From positions 62,001 to 126,000 of the forward strand of contig CAZNUW010000005.1 of the NCBI GenBank assembly GCA_964576515.1: a stretch of DNA of 64,000 nt, written 5' to 3'. Under the pieces are notes generated by a model. It was not told the DNA's origin. It was given only the letters and a program-made list of their open reading frames with translations, and made no database searches. Origin of the DNA: SHVO01 sp964576515 (lineage in GTDB: Bacteria > Pseudomonadota > Alphaproteobacteria > Rhodospirillales > Rhodospirillaceae). Positions within the stretch are counted from its first letter, which is position 1; each line of letters begins with the position of its first letter. Below, in pieces: positions 49,363 through 57,335 of the stretch. A program made the position numbers and the translations under genes.

Positions 49363-50109
49363 CTATCTGGCGACACTGCCGTGTGTCTGGAAGCGCGCGA
49401 CAAGCGCATGTTGGTCGCCGGGATAAGCAAGGCGGACATAAGTGACATTGTAAGCGTCGCGGCGCGTGCGTCGCTCGATACACAAACACGCGGCGTTGCG
49501 CCGGATCTTGAGGACGCGCGCGGTGGCCGCGTCGGCGCTTGCGGCGAAGATGCGATGCTCCGCTTCGTTCCAAGGAATTTTCGCCAGAAGCCAGCTTCCC
49601 GGCGGGACCTCAAGGAACATCTCCTCGCGCGCTTCAGGCACGGCTTCCAGATTGATCAGGCGTTCTTCATACGCATACGGGACCGCGTCGGCCCAGTGCA
49701 CACAAGAGATCGCAAGGATCGGCGCGCCGATCTCGGCGCCGAGTTTTTCGGCGTCCTCGCGCGCGGCCTTGCCGACCTTGCGGCTTTGGATATCGAACCG
49801 GTAGAGACGGCCGCTTGCCTGCACCTCAGCCTGAATATCGTGAATCTCAAGGACGGTTTCCTGCGAGCGCGGCACGGCGACGACCGTCCCGGCGCGGCGG
49901 CGGCGGACAACCAGTCCTTTTTCGACCAGGCTGCCGATGGCCTTGCTGACGGTCATGCGCGCGCAATCGAACTGCGCCGCGAGCTCGTGCTCCGACGGGA
50001 CCTTCGTTCCCGGCGCCCAAACCCCCGAGAGGATCTGCGACTTCAGATGATTTTGGATTTCCTGGTAACGCGGCAGCGATTCAGAAATCGTCTTCTTGCT
50101 GTATTTCAT
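49363..50109 (-). CDS. hutC: Histidine utilization repressor HutC (GntR family)
   Basis: 248 residues from ATG 50109. N-terminal winged helix-turn-helix of GntR type (PRYQEIQNHLKSQILSGVW, VPSEHELAAQFDCARMTVSKA), then a UTRA ligand domain (ILAISCVHWADAVPYAYEERLINL, EHRIFAASADAATARVLKI). HutC represses hut genes and is released by urocanate. Conserved ends include NVTYVRLAYPGDQHALVARF. Three HutC-like boxes lie in the 250-base gap upstream, so it is probably autoregulated, together with the TRAP transporter genes. Confidence 0.95.
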   Translation of the reverse strand: MKYSKKTISESLPRYQEIQNHLKSQILSGVWAPGTKVPSEHELAAQFDCARMTVSKAIGSLVEKGLVVRRRRAGTVVAVPRSQETVLEIHDIQAEVQASGRLYRFDIQSRKVGKAAREDAEKLGAEIGAPILAISCVHWADAVPYAYEERLINLEAVPEAREEMFLEVPPGSWLLAKIPWNEAEHRIFAASADAATARVLKIRRNAACLCIERRTRRDAYNVTYVRLAYPGDQHALVARFQTHGSVAR

Positions 50110-50134
50110 TCTCACTCAACCGCGGGGGAACTAT

Positions 50135-50150
50135 AACTTGTAGACATAAT
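50135..50150 (-). promoter_or_regulatory. HutC-like operator 1
   Basis: AACTTGTAGACATAAT; the minus-strand reading ATTATGTCTACAAGTT shares ATTATGTCTA with the other boxes. It lies 26 bases before the hutC start. Confidence 0.6.
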
Positions 50151-50155
50151 CGCAG

Positions 50156-50171
50156 TATGTCTAGTCAATTG
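50156..50171 (+). promoter_or_regulatory. HutC-like operator 2
   Basis: GTATGTCTAGTCAATT, containing ATGTCTA plus an imperfect right half. It lies 21 bases from box 1 centre to centre (two helical turns), which would suit cooperative dimers. Confidence 0.55.
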
Positions 50172-50254
50172 CAGGATTACCAGGGACGATTCTGGAGGTG
50201 TCCTCAAGTGTTGTTTAGGCGATTTACGACGCGACATTCAATCGCCCGCGGCAA

Positions 50255-50270
50255 TTATGTCTAGACAATA
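50255..50270 (+). promoter_or_regulatory. HutC-like operator 3 (best palindrome) before the TRAP genes
   Basis: TTATGTCTAGACAATA has the perfect palindrome TGTCTAGACA at 50258-50267, fitting the GTnTAnAC consensus of HutC-subfamily GntR regulators. A TATAAG that could be a -10 element overlaps its right end. Confidence 0.75.
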
Positions 50271-50359
50271 TAAGGCGTTAGAGCGTTAAATCGGGGGCCG
50301 CGAGGAATGCGGACGGGGTGGCGTCACGTAACATGACCGCTGCCGGACTGGGGGTTTTG

Positions 50360-50911
50360 ATGGGTTTGCTGAAGTCTTTCATCCGCGCCGTCGATGCGCT
50401 GAACGAATGGATCGGGCGCACAACGTCCTGGCTCGTCCTCGGGGCCGTCGTCGTTTGTTTCCTCGTCGCGACCCTGCGGTACGGTTTCTCCATCGGCTTC
50501 ACATGGATGCAGGAGTTGTATGTTTGGCAACATGCCGCCGTGTTCATGCTGGGCGCGGGTTACACGATGCTCCACGGCGGCCATGTCGGCGTGGATATCC
50601 TGACGAGCCGTTTCACCGAGCGCACACGCGCTTGGCTCGATATCGTTTCCACCTTCCTTTTCCTTTTCCCGTGGCTGGCGGTGGTCGCGATTTTCTCCAC
50701 GCCCTACATCAGGTCGTCCTGGGCGGTGCACGAAGCGTCGTCGTCCGCCGACGGCATGCCGGGGCTGTACCTCTTGAAATCCATGATCTGGGTCTTCTGC
50801 GCGATCCTGTTCTTACAGGGTCTTGCCCTGGTGGCGCGCCGCGTCCTGTTCCTGAACGGCGATAGCGCCGATCCGGATCCGGTCGAACAGAACCCGCCGT
50901 CGGCCGCGTAG
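50360..50911 (+). CDS. TRAP transporter small permease (DctQ)
   Basis: 183 residues with four membrane helices (WLVLGAVVVCFLVATLRYG; HAAVFMLGAGYTMLHGGHV; STFLFLFPWLAVVAIFS; MIWVFCAILFLQGLALVA). DctQ motif TWMQELYVWQHAA and GYTMLHGGHVGVDIL are typical. The subunit partners DctM to import carboxylates with Na+. Start uncertain: ATG 50360 preferred, with ATG 50333 or GTG 50318 in frame. It lies behind the HutC palindrome at 50255-50270, so probably HutC-controlled. DctM starts 11 bases after its stop. Confidence 0.9.
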   Translation: MGLLKSFIRAVDALNEWIGRTTSWLVLGAVVVCFLVATLRYGFSIGFTWMQELYVWQHAAVFMLGAGYTMLHGGHVGVDILTSRFTERTRAWLDIVSTFLFLFPWLAVVAIFSTPYIRSSWAVHEASSSADGMPGLYLLKSMIWVFCAILFLQGLALVARRVLFLNGDSADPDPVEQNPPSAA

Positions 50912-50922
50912 GAGCACCCCTC

Positions 50923-52467
50923 ATGTCTCACGTTCTCATCGGGGAAATCCTCGCCGTCCTCATGTTCATCGGCACGATCCTCGTCGTGCTGGTGGGCTAT
51001 CCCATCGCTTTTTCGCTCGCCGGCCTCGCGCTGATCTTCGCGGGCATCGGCATTCTCCTTAACGTCTTCGATCCCGCGCTGCTCGCCGCGCTGGGGCCGC
51101 GCTACCTCGGCACGATGTTGAACGAAACACTCGTCGCGGTGCCGCTTTTCGTTTTCATGGGCGTGATGCTGGAACGCTCGAAGATCGCCGAAACGCTTTT
51201 GATGACCATGGGCGAATTGTTCGGCACACTGCGCGGCGGGCTCGGCTATTCCGTGGTCCTCGTCGGCGCGCTGCTCGCGGCTTCAACGGGCATCGTCGGC
51301 GCAACGGTCGTCACGATGGGGTTGCTGTCGCTGCCCGCGATGCTGCGCACCGGCTATGATCCCAAACTCGCCACCGGAACGATCTGCGCGGCGGGCACAT
51401 TGGGCCAGATCATCCCGCCGTCGACGGTCCTGATTTTCGTCGGCGACATCATGCAAGGCGCCAATCAGCAGGCGCAGCTTGCGATGGGCAACCTCTCGCC
51501 GGATCCGATTTCCGTGGGGCAACTGTTCGCGGGCGCTCTGATTCCGGGTCTCATCCTGGTCGGGCTGTACATGGTCTGGATTCTGATCAAATCGATCATC
51601 GATCCCAAGTCATGCCCGCCGCTGGAAATGACCCCCGAATCGCGCGCAGGCCTTTTCGGGCGCGTCATCACCTCCCTTTTACCGCCGCTGCTGCTGATCA
51701 TCGCCGTGCTCGGCTCGATTCTGCTGGGCGTCGCGACGGCGACGGAGTCCGCTTCGGTCGGCGCCCTTGGCGCGATTGTGCTGGCCGTCTGGAAGAAGCA
51801 ATTCAATCTCGATGTGCTGCAAAGCGTGATGCGCTCGACCTTGCGCATCAGCTCCATGGTCTTCGTGATCCTCCTCGGCGCTTCGGTATTCAGCCTCGTG
51901 TTCCGCGGCCTCGGCGGCGAAAACCTGGTCTATGAAGCCCTCGCCGATATGCCGGGCGGCGCTTTCGGCGCAACCCTCGTCGTCATGGCGGTGATCTTCG
52001 CCCTCGGGTTCTTCCTCGACACCTTCGAGATCATCTTCATCGTCGTTCCCATCGCCGCGCCGGTTTTGATCCAACTCGGCGTCGATCCCTTGTGGCTGGG
52101 CGTCGCGATCGGCATGAATCTCCAGACCAGCTACCTCACGCCACCCTTCGGCTTCGCGTTGTTCTATCTGCGCGGCGTCGCGCCGCCGACGATCGCGACT
52201 GGCACCATCTACAAAGGCGTCATCCCGTTCGTCGGATTACAGGTCATCGGCCTCGCCGCGATTTGGATGTTCCCGCAGATGGTCACCGCGCTTCCGAAGG
52301 CCATGTTCTCCAACGATGCGGTCGCGGCGCCTATCGCCGGTCCAGCGGAAGCCGGCGGCGCATCGCCGCCCTCCGGGACCGGAGACGACTTCAGCGATCT
52401 GTATGGGCCCCGCAACGAGAACAACAAGCCCGTGAACGACGACTTCCGCGGGCTGTATCCGAACTAA
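50923..52467 (+). CDS. TRAP transporter large permease (DctM)
   Basis: 514 residues with about 12 hydrophobic segments. DctM family blocks: VPLFVFMGVMLERSKIAE, GALLAASTGIVGATVVTMGLLSLPAML, GTLGQIIPPSTVLIF, TPPFGFALFYLRGVAPP. A Pro/Asp-rich C-terminal tail of about 55 residues (AGPAEAGGASPPSGTGDDF) extends beyond the usual end. Similar in type to the large subunits of 2-oxoacid and mannitol/chloroaromatic TRAP systems. Ends at a strong terminator. Confidence 0.93.
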   Translation: MSHVLIGEILAVLMFIGTILVVLVGYPIAFSLAGLALIFAGIGILLNVFDPALLAALGPRYLGTMLNETLVAVPLFVFMGVMLERSKIAETLLMTMGELFGTLRGGLGYSVVLVGALLAASTGIVGATVVTMGLLSLPAMLRTGYDPKLATGTICAAGTLGQIIPPSTVLIFVGDIMQGANQQAQLAMGNLSPDPISVGQLFAGALIPGLILVGLYMVWILIKSIIDPKSCPPLEMTPESRAGLFGRVITSLLPPLLLIIAVLGSILLGVATATESASVGALGAIVLAVWKKQFNLDVLQSVMRSTLRISSMVFVILLGASVFSLVFRGLGGENLVYEALADMPGGAFGATLVVMAVIFALGFFLDTFEIIFIVVPIAAPVLIQLGVDPLWLGVAIGMNLQTSYLTPPFGFALFYLRGVAPPTIATGTIYKGVIPFVGLQVIGLAAIWMFPQMVTALPKAMFSNDAVAAPIAGPAEAGGASPPSGTGDDFSDLYGPRNENNKPVNDDFRGLYPN

Positions 52468-52470
52468 GAC

Positions 52471-52506
52471 AAAGGCCGCGTCCCCAGGGGGAACGCGGCC
52501 TTTTTT
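52471..52506. terminator. Rho-independent terminator between dctM and dctP
   Basis: AAAGGCCGCGT / ACGCGGCCTTTTTT with the smaller inner pairing TCCCC-AGGGGGA. It serves the plus-strand dctQM genes and sits 20 bases from the stop of minus-strand dctP. Confidence 0.88.
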
Positions 52507-52526
52507 CTTCCAGCGACGCGCCTGCG

Positions 52527-53621
52527 CTAACCGATCTTGAGATCGAAGGGCAAGCGCCGCGCGTTCAAATAGGCCTGCTCGCCCACACGCGTCCACGGCG
52601 TGACGTCGGCCCGGAACTTCAAGAAATCGTCGATGATCCGGCGCGTCAATTCGTTGCCGGCGGCATGGTGTTCGTTCAACACTTCGTTCGACTTCTGACC
52701 AAGCGCGATCAGCACGTCGTCGGGCAGCGGCCGCACCGCGACGCCATGCTTCTGGATAAGCGTCTGGATCGCCGGGCCGGACCGCGCGGTGAATTCGGCG
52801 AGGATGTCGTTGTTCGACGCTTCGGCGGCGATCTTGACGATCTCCTTCAGATCGTCGGGCAGCGCCTGCCAGGCCTTTTCGTTGACGATCAGTTCTTCTG
52901 ATGCGCCCGGCTCCTGATAGCCGTGGCCGTAGTAGTATTTGCAGACTTGATGAAGACCGAGGGCCAGGTCGTTGTACGGCCCGACATACTCGGCCGCGTC
53001 GATCGCGCCCGATTGAAGCGCGGGGAATACTTCGCCAGCCGGCAGCGCCACGGTCGTCATCCCGAGTTTCTGAACCACCCGGGCGCTATTGCCCACCGTA
53101 CGGTATTTGACGCCCTTCAGATCCTCGACGGAGCGGATCTCGTTCTTGAACCAGCCGAACATCTGCACGCCCGGATTCCCAGCGAGGAATCCCCGCACAC
53201 CGAACGGCGCATACAGCTCGTCCCAGAGTTTCTGCCCGTTGCCGTATTTGATCCAAGCGTCGAGTTCGCCGGCGGTAAAGCCGAACGGAAAGCTGCAGAA
53301 AAACGTGAACGCCTCGGACTTGCCGAGATGGAAGTAAGAGCAGTCGTGCCCCAGTTGCGCGGTGCCGTCCGACACGGCGTCGAAACAGCCGAAGGCGGGG
53401 ACGAGTTCACCGGCGGCATAAAGCTTCACCGTGAGACGGCCATTGCTCATTTTCGTGATTCGCTGGGCGAGGCGCTCCGCGCCGGAACCGGACCCCGGTA
53501 AGCCCTTCGGCCAACTGGTCACCATGCGCCACTCGATCATCCCCTGCGACAGGGCTGGGGCGGCGATGGCGGCGGCTGGCGCCGCGAGGGCGGCTTTTTT
53601 CAGGAACGAACGGCGCTTCAT
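52527..53621 (-). CDS. TRAP transporter substrate-binding protein (DctP/TakP-like)
   Basis: 364 residues from ATG 53621 (GAGGATC upstream). Tat-type signal MKRRSFLKKAALAAP, then a periplasmic binding protein: WRMVTSWPKGLPGSG, AVSDGTAQLGHDCSYF, GVKYRTVGNSARVVQKLG (with the Arg that grips the ligand carboxylate in TRAP proteins), EVFPALQSGAIDAAEYVGPYND, and NEKAWQALPDDLKEI. Resembles TakP-type receptors for carboxylic acids. Encoded opposite to dctQM, with a HutC-like box in its promoter region, so the ligand may be histidine, urocanate or a related imidazole acid; this is inferred from regulation only. Confidence 0.92.
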   Translation of the reverse strand: MKRRSFLKKAALAAPAAAIAAPALSQGMIEWRMVTSWPKGLPGSGSGAERLAQRITKMSNGRLTVKLYAAGELVPAFGCFDAVSDGTAQLGHDCSYFHLGKSEAFTFFCSFPFGFTAGELDAWIKYGNGQKLWDELYAPFGVRGFLAGNPGVQMFGWFKNEIRSVEDLKGVKYRTVGNSARVVQKLGMTTVALPAGEVFPALQSGAIDAAEYVGPYNDLALGLHQVCKYYYGHGYQEPGASEELIVNEKAWQALPDDLKEIVKIAAEASNNDILAEFTARSGPAIQTLIQKHGVAVRPLPDDVLIALGQKSNEVLNEHHAAGNELTRRIIDDFLKFRADVTPWTRVGEQAYLNARRLPFDLKIG

Positions 53622-53660
53622 TGAGATCCTCATGCGGCTCTTGGACACTCACGCTATCCA

Positions 53661-53676
53661 TTATGTCTAGTCAAAA
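53661..53676 (+). promoter_or_regulatory. HutC-like operator between dctP and the creatininase homologue
   Basis: TTATGTCTAGTCAAAA, sharing the TTATGTCTA half with the other boxes. It lies 40 bases before the dctP start on the minus strand. A second degenerate copy (GTCCAGACAT, minus reading ATGTCTGGAC) lies at 53684-53693. Confidence 0.6.
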
Positions 53677-53774
53677 GCAAGAGGTCCAGACATCCCTCAC
53701 CCAGATTTTAGCCTACCTTCGCGCAGCCGCACTCACGGTAATATCGACGGGCAGCAATCACAGGGGATCACCAC

Positions 53775-54686
53775 ATGAGACCGATGACGCGCGCGATCTT
53801 AGCGGCCGGCTTGATGTTGAGCGTTGTGTCCGGAGCGGCGGCGCAGGGAACGCCGGACGACGGGAAATCCGCCGGGGGCGGCGACTGCGCGAAGAACACC
53901 TTCAACTGCATCGCCACGCCCAATCCGCTGCCGAAGGTCGACACCGTCTGGATGGAAGACATGACCTGGATGGATGTACGCGACGCGATGAAGGCCGGAA
54001 AGACGACCGTGATCGTCGCGACGGGAGGCATCGAGCCCAACGGACCTTGGATGGCGCTGGGCAAGCACAATTGGATTCTTGAAAAGAACTGCGAAGCCTT
54101 GGCGCGCCGGATGGGCAACGCCTTGTGCGCCCCGGTGGTGAAATTCTCGCGCGAGATGTCCATCGAACCGCGCGTGGGCCACATGCTCTCGGCCGGGACC
54201 ATCAGCCTTGAGGAATCCACCTACGAGGCTTTGATGACGGACATCGTTCGTAGCTACAAAGCCAATGGCTTTAAGCAAATTTTCCTGATCAGCGACAGCG
54301 GCGGCAACGAGAAGGGCATGACGGCCGCCGCGGCCAAAACCAACGGCGGCGGCACGCTGGTCGCCTGGATTCCCGAATACTACGATTATGCGTCCGTTCA
54401 CGCGATGATGGTGGAGAAAGGCTACGCCAAGAAAGGTTCGCAAGGCACCGACGCCCTCCACGACGATGTGGCCATTTCCACCGAGCTCCTGTCCATCGAC
54501 CCAAAAATCATCCGCTACGAGGAGCGCAAGAAGATTGGGCGCGCCAGCATCGACGGCAACGCACTCGACAAGGCGAAAGCGGATGCGATCAATAAGGAGA
54601 TCGTGGAACTGCGGGTCGCCAAGACGCTCGAGGGGATCAAGAAAGCGGTCGCCGCCGGGGGCACCGTTCCGCCGAAAGCGAAATAG
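53775..54686 (+). CDS. Exported creatininase family protein
   Basis: 303 residues. Sec signal peptide (VVSGAAAQG), a short disulfide-capable spacer (DCAKNTFNC), then a creatininase-like domain: ATGGIEPNGPWMALGKHNW, GHMLSAGTISLEESTYEALM, IFLISDSGGNEKGM. In classical creatininases the equivalents are EQHGPHLPLGTD and a His-containing NGH motif. Here the second-ligand His of ExH is Asn, GTD is GKH, and NGHGGN is SDSGGN, so metal binding is altered. This belongs to an exported subfamily of unknown reaction. It faces away from dctP across a HutC-like box. Confidence 0.83.
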   Translation: MRPMTRAILAAGLMLSVVSGAAAQGTPDDGKSAGGGDCAKNTFNCIATPNPLPKVDTVWMEDMTWMDVRDAMKAGKTTVIVATGGIEPNGPWMALGKHNWILEKNCEALARRMGNALCAPVVKFSREMSIEPRVGHMLSAGTISLEESTYEALMTDIVRSYKANGFKQIFLISDSGGNEKGMTAAAAKTNGGGTLVAWIPEYYDYASVHAMMVEKGYAKKGSQGTDALHDDVAISTELLSIDPKIIRYEERKKIGRASIDGNALDKAKADAINKEIVELRVAKTLEGIKKAVAAGGTVPPKAK

Positions 54687-54704
54687 CGGCGGCCTCTATC
54701 GACG

Positions 54705-54736
54705 AAAAAGCCCGCGGCACGCACCGCGGGCTTTTT
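54705..54736. terminator. Bidirectional terminator after the creatininase homologue
   Basis: AAAAAGCCCGCGG - CACGCA - CCGCGGGCTTTTT, a perfect stem with A and T runs, between the convergent creatininase and NHL-protein genes. Confidence 0.9.
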
Positions 54737-54758
54737 CATTCACGCGCAGACGCGAGCG

Positions 54759-55910
54759 TTATTTCACCGCCGGCCCGCCCGTGCGGATGAACTTCTGCAC
54801 CCGCCAGTCCTCAGACGTATAGAGATTTCCTTCGGAATCGAACGCGACTTCGTGGGGGCGCATCAGTTCGCCCGCCCACGATCCATACCAGCCGAAGGTC
54901 CCGACGACCGTGCCGTCCGCGCGATTAACGAAACGCACCTGCGAATTGCCCATGTCGTTGATACCGAGCAACGTTTGCTTGGCGTCCGGCCAGAACGCGA
55001 TCGCGCCGACGGAGCCCGATTGCAGCGTCTCTTTGTCGTAGATCCACTCGGTGACGTAGGTTCCGTCCTTCTTGAATACCTGGATGCGGTTGTTGAGGCG
55101 ATCGCACACGTAAACCAATCCGTCCTTCGCGACGCGCACACAGTGCGCGATGCGGAACTGCTGGGCCGGCGGCGCCTTGGGATCGTATGCGCCGATGTCG
55201 TCGTCGGTCGGTGGTTTTCCATAGGCGCCCCACTGACGCTTGAACTTCCCCGTATCGGCGTCAAACACGATGACGCGGTGGTTGCCGTAACCGTCGGCGA
55301 TATAAACCTCGTTGTCCTCCGGTACGACAAAGAAATTCGCCGGCCCCGAAAGCTGTGTCGTGTCGCGGCTACCTTTCGACGGGCCGCGGCCGCCGATTTG
55401 CATCAAGAATTTTCCGTCCGGAGAGAACTTCAGAACCATGCCATCGGGCTGTTCGCCGTTCTGACCCGGACGCGTGCGGCTGCCGCCAAGCCAGATATTG
55501 CCCTTATAATCGACGTAGAGGCCGTGTTCCGAACTCGGCCAATCATAACCTTCGCCCGGCCCGCCAAAACTACGGACCACATTTCCTTGCTTGTCGAACT
55601 CGACGACGTGAGGCGCCGCGATACAGCACTTGCCGCGTTTCGGGGTCTGGGCCGCGCTCAAGGCGTAACGCGGGATCTGCGCGGGGCTGTGATAGATGAA
55701 CAGATGGTCGCGCGCGTCGACGAAGATTCCGCCGATCAACCCGAACGTCCAGTTGTTCGGAAGCGGCAGCTTCGGGAACGAGGTGTCGATCTTATACTGC
55801 GGCATCGCCGGACTTGAGTCGGCGGCCTGGACCACCGGCGCGAAGCCGCACAAAGCCACACATAAAATCGCGACACGGCGCGCGGCCGTGAAAGTGCTTG
55901 CTAGTCCCAT
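54759..55910 (-). CDS. Exported NHL/6-bladed beta-propeller protein
   Basis: 383 residues with a Sec signal peptide (FAPVVQAAD). NHL-type repeats: GLYVDYKGNIWLGG, GMVLKFSPDGKFLMQIGG, EVYIADGYGNHRVIVFDADTGKFKRQWG, LVYVCDRLNNRIQVFKKDG, EVAFDSEGNLYTSEDW. The beta-propeller resembles peptidyl-alpha-hydroxyglycine alpha-amidating-lyase-like or SMP-30-like proteins. Two Cys (GKCCIAA) near residue 95. Periplasmic; ligand or reaction unknown. It converges on the creatininase homologue and is head-to-head with the LysR gene across 405 bases. Confidence 0.85.
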   Translation of the reverse strand: MGLASTFTAARRVAILCVALCGFAPVVQAADSSPAMPQYKIDTSFPKLPLPNNWTFGLIGGIFVDARDHLFIYHSPAQIPRYALSAAQTPKRGKCCIAAPHVVEFDKQGNVVRSFGGPGEGYDWPSSEHGLYVDYKGNIWLGGSRTRPGQNGEQPDGMVLKFSPDGKFLMQIGGRGPSKGSRDTTQLSGPANFFVVPEDNEVYIADGYGNHRVIVFDADTGKFKRQWGAYGKPPTDDDIGAYDPKAPPAQQFRIAHCVRVAKDGLVYVCDRLNNRIQVFKKDGTYVTEWIYDKETLQSGSVGAIAFWPDAKQTLLGINDMGNSQVRFVNRADGTVVGTFGWYGSWAGELMRPHEVAFDSEGNLYTSEDWRVQKFIRTGGPAVK

Positions 55911-56315
55911 CGATGGTCCCCCCAGCTAAAAAATCCGAGCGCAGAAAATCCAAATGAAGAAGATTTGAACAGACAGTAGGCCGCGGGGCCGCCGCAACGG
56001 AGAGCTTTTGGGATTTAATTTAGGTCCGCTAAACGCAGGACTTGGTCCCAATCTCGGGGGCCGGCCAAGCCGGTCGTTTTAGGTTAAGCCAATCCTCTGC
56101 TCATAATGCTATTAATTTAGGCAAAACTGATATTTGGTCAGTTTTTTTGCATTTTTTGCCTTCGGGCTGATTGACGACCCTGATTTCTTATGACTACGCT
56201 TATGTGCACCGCAGCAATCGGCCTTTGGGGGGAGGACCACAGACCGGAAGCACATCGCTTTCGCGGGTGGCGCTGGACTATTGTTTAAATTCGCTAAACT
56301 CGGGGGATCAGATTC
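55911..56315. other. 405-base intergenic region between NHL protein and LysR regulator
   Basis: AT-richer than the surroundings, especially 56090-56165. No open frame with a ribosome site or family resemblance. It should hold the divergent promoters, and contains an orphan terminator-like hairpin at 56124-56148, which could mark a small RNA on the plus strand. Confidence 0.5.
56124..56148 (+). terminator. Orphan hairpin followed by T run
   Basis: AAACTGA (56124-56130) pairs with TCAGTTT (56138-56144) around TATTTGG, followed by further T residues (TTTTTTT continuing to 56148). No plus-strand gene ends before it. Confidence 0.4.
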
Positions 56316-57290
56316 GTGGCTCTCATTCCGACCATGCGCGCGGTACAGGCCTTTGAGGCCGTCGCCCGCTGCGGCAGCGTAACCGCCGCAGCCGAGGAGC
56401 TTTGTGTTTCGCCCGGGGCCATCAGCCAGCAAATCCACAATATCGAAGAAGCGTTGAGCGCCAGCTTGTTTGAACGGCGCGGGCGCTCGCTGACGCTGAC
56501 CTCGTGGGGCCGGATGTACTATGAGCGGGTCCGCGTCGCCTTCGACCAGTTGCGCCTGGCCCAAGACACCTTACAGCTTGCCCGTACAAAACCCGGCATC
56601 GTCATCAGCGCGCTACCGTCGCTGGCGATGCGGTGGCTGCGTCCACTTGTCCAGGAATGGCGCGCCACGCATCCGAACGCGACGATCCGCCTGATCGGAA
56701 CCGACGAGGAAGCCGCCCTCCAGAACGACCATATCGATTTCCGTCTGTCCTACGGGACGGATCAGCGCAAATACGATCACTTCGCGGAGTTGTTCACCGA
56801 TACGGTCGTGCCTGTGTGTTCGCCGGCATTCCTTGCCCAGAACCCCGTGAGTTCGGCGGCCGATATTCTCGCCGGTCCGCTCATCGACATCGAATGGGAC
56901 GTCAGACACTCGACCGCGCCGTCGTGGGCGGATTGGGCCCAGAGCGTCGGCGAGGCGCCGCCAAAGGCGGCCGGCGAACTCACACTCTCGCTGTCGGCGT
57001 CCGGCGTCGACGCCGCGGTCGCGGGCGGCGGTTTTGTCCTCGGGCAGATTTCGATGATCGTGGACGATCTCGCCCAAGGCCGCCTGGTCATACCGGTCGA
57101 CCGGCGCTTGAGCATGCCGCAGTCCTACTTTCTGGCGTGGGACCGCGCCGCGCTCGACAGGCCGTTCGGGGCCGATTTTCGGGCGTTTCTATTAGCCGCC
57201 GCGCGCCGCCAAACCGCGATTTCAGTCGGCCGCGAGCAAGCCCCGGCGCCAGCCATCGTGCGTACGAAGAAAAGCGTCAAGGTCGGTTAG
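56316..57290 (+). CDS. LysR family transcriptional regulator (GcvA-like)
   Basis: 324 residues, GTG start. N-terminal winged HTH (MRAVQAFEAVARCGSVTAAAEELCVSPGAISQQIHNIE in parts, residues 7-44), linker helix, then a periplasmic-binding-like effector domain (ISALPSLAMRWLRPLVQEW, IDFRLSYGTD, GVDAAVAGGGFVLGQ). C-terminal basic tail (RTKKSVKVG). Closest in pattern to the GcvA/AmpR group. It could regulate the divergent NHL-protein gene or the neighbouring hut genes; neither is shown by sequence. Confidence 0.92.
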   Translation: MALIPTMRAVQAFEAVARCGSVTAAAEELCVSPGAISQQIHNIEEALSASLFERRGRSLTLTSWGRMYYERVRVAFDQLRLAQDTLQLARTKPGIVISALPSLAMRWLRPLVQEWRATHPNATIRLIGTDEEAALQNDHIDFRLSYGTDQRKYDHFAELFTDTVVPVCSPAFLAQNPVSSAADILAGPLIDIEWDVRHSTAPSWADWAQSVGEAPPKAAGELTLSLSASGVDAAVAGGGFVLGQISMIVDDLAQGRLVIPVDRRLSMPQSYFLAWDRAALDRPFGADFRAFLLAAARRQTAISVGREQAPAPAIVRTKKSVKVG

Positions 57291-57335
57291 CGCCGTCTCC
57301 AGACGCATTTGCGCTGGGGATCGGTAGGAACGGCT

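Noticed and set aside
48131..49573. 480-residue minus-strand frame across the iorB end, terminator and hutC end
   Set aside because: It crosses a strong terminator and overlaps two well-supported genes; composition is typical of an antisense shadow.
56112..56564. 150-residue minus-strand frame overlapping the LysR gene
   Set aside because: Its first part is antisense to the LysR HTH region and the rest lies in AT-rich intergenic DNA; no motif seen.
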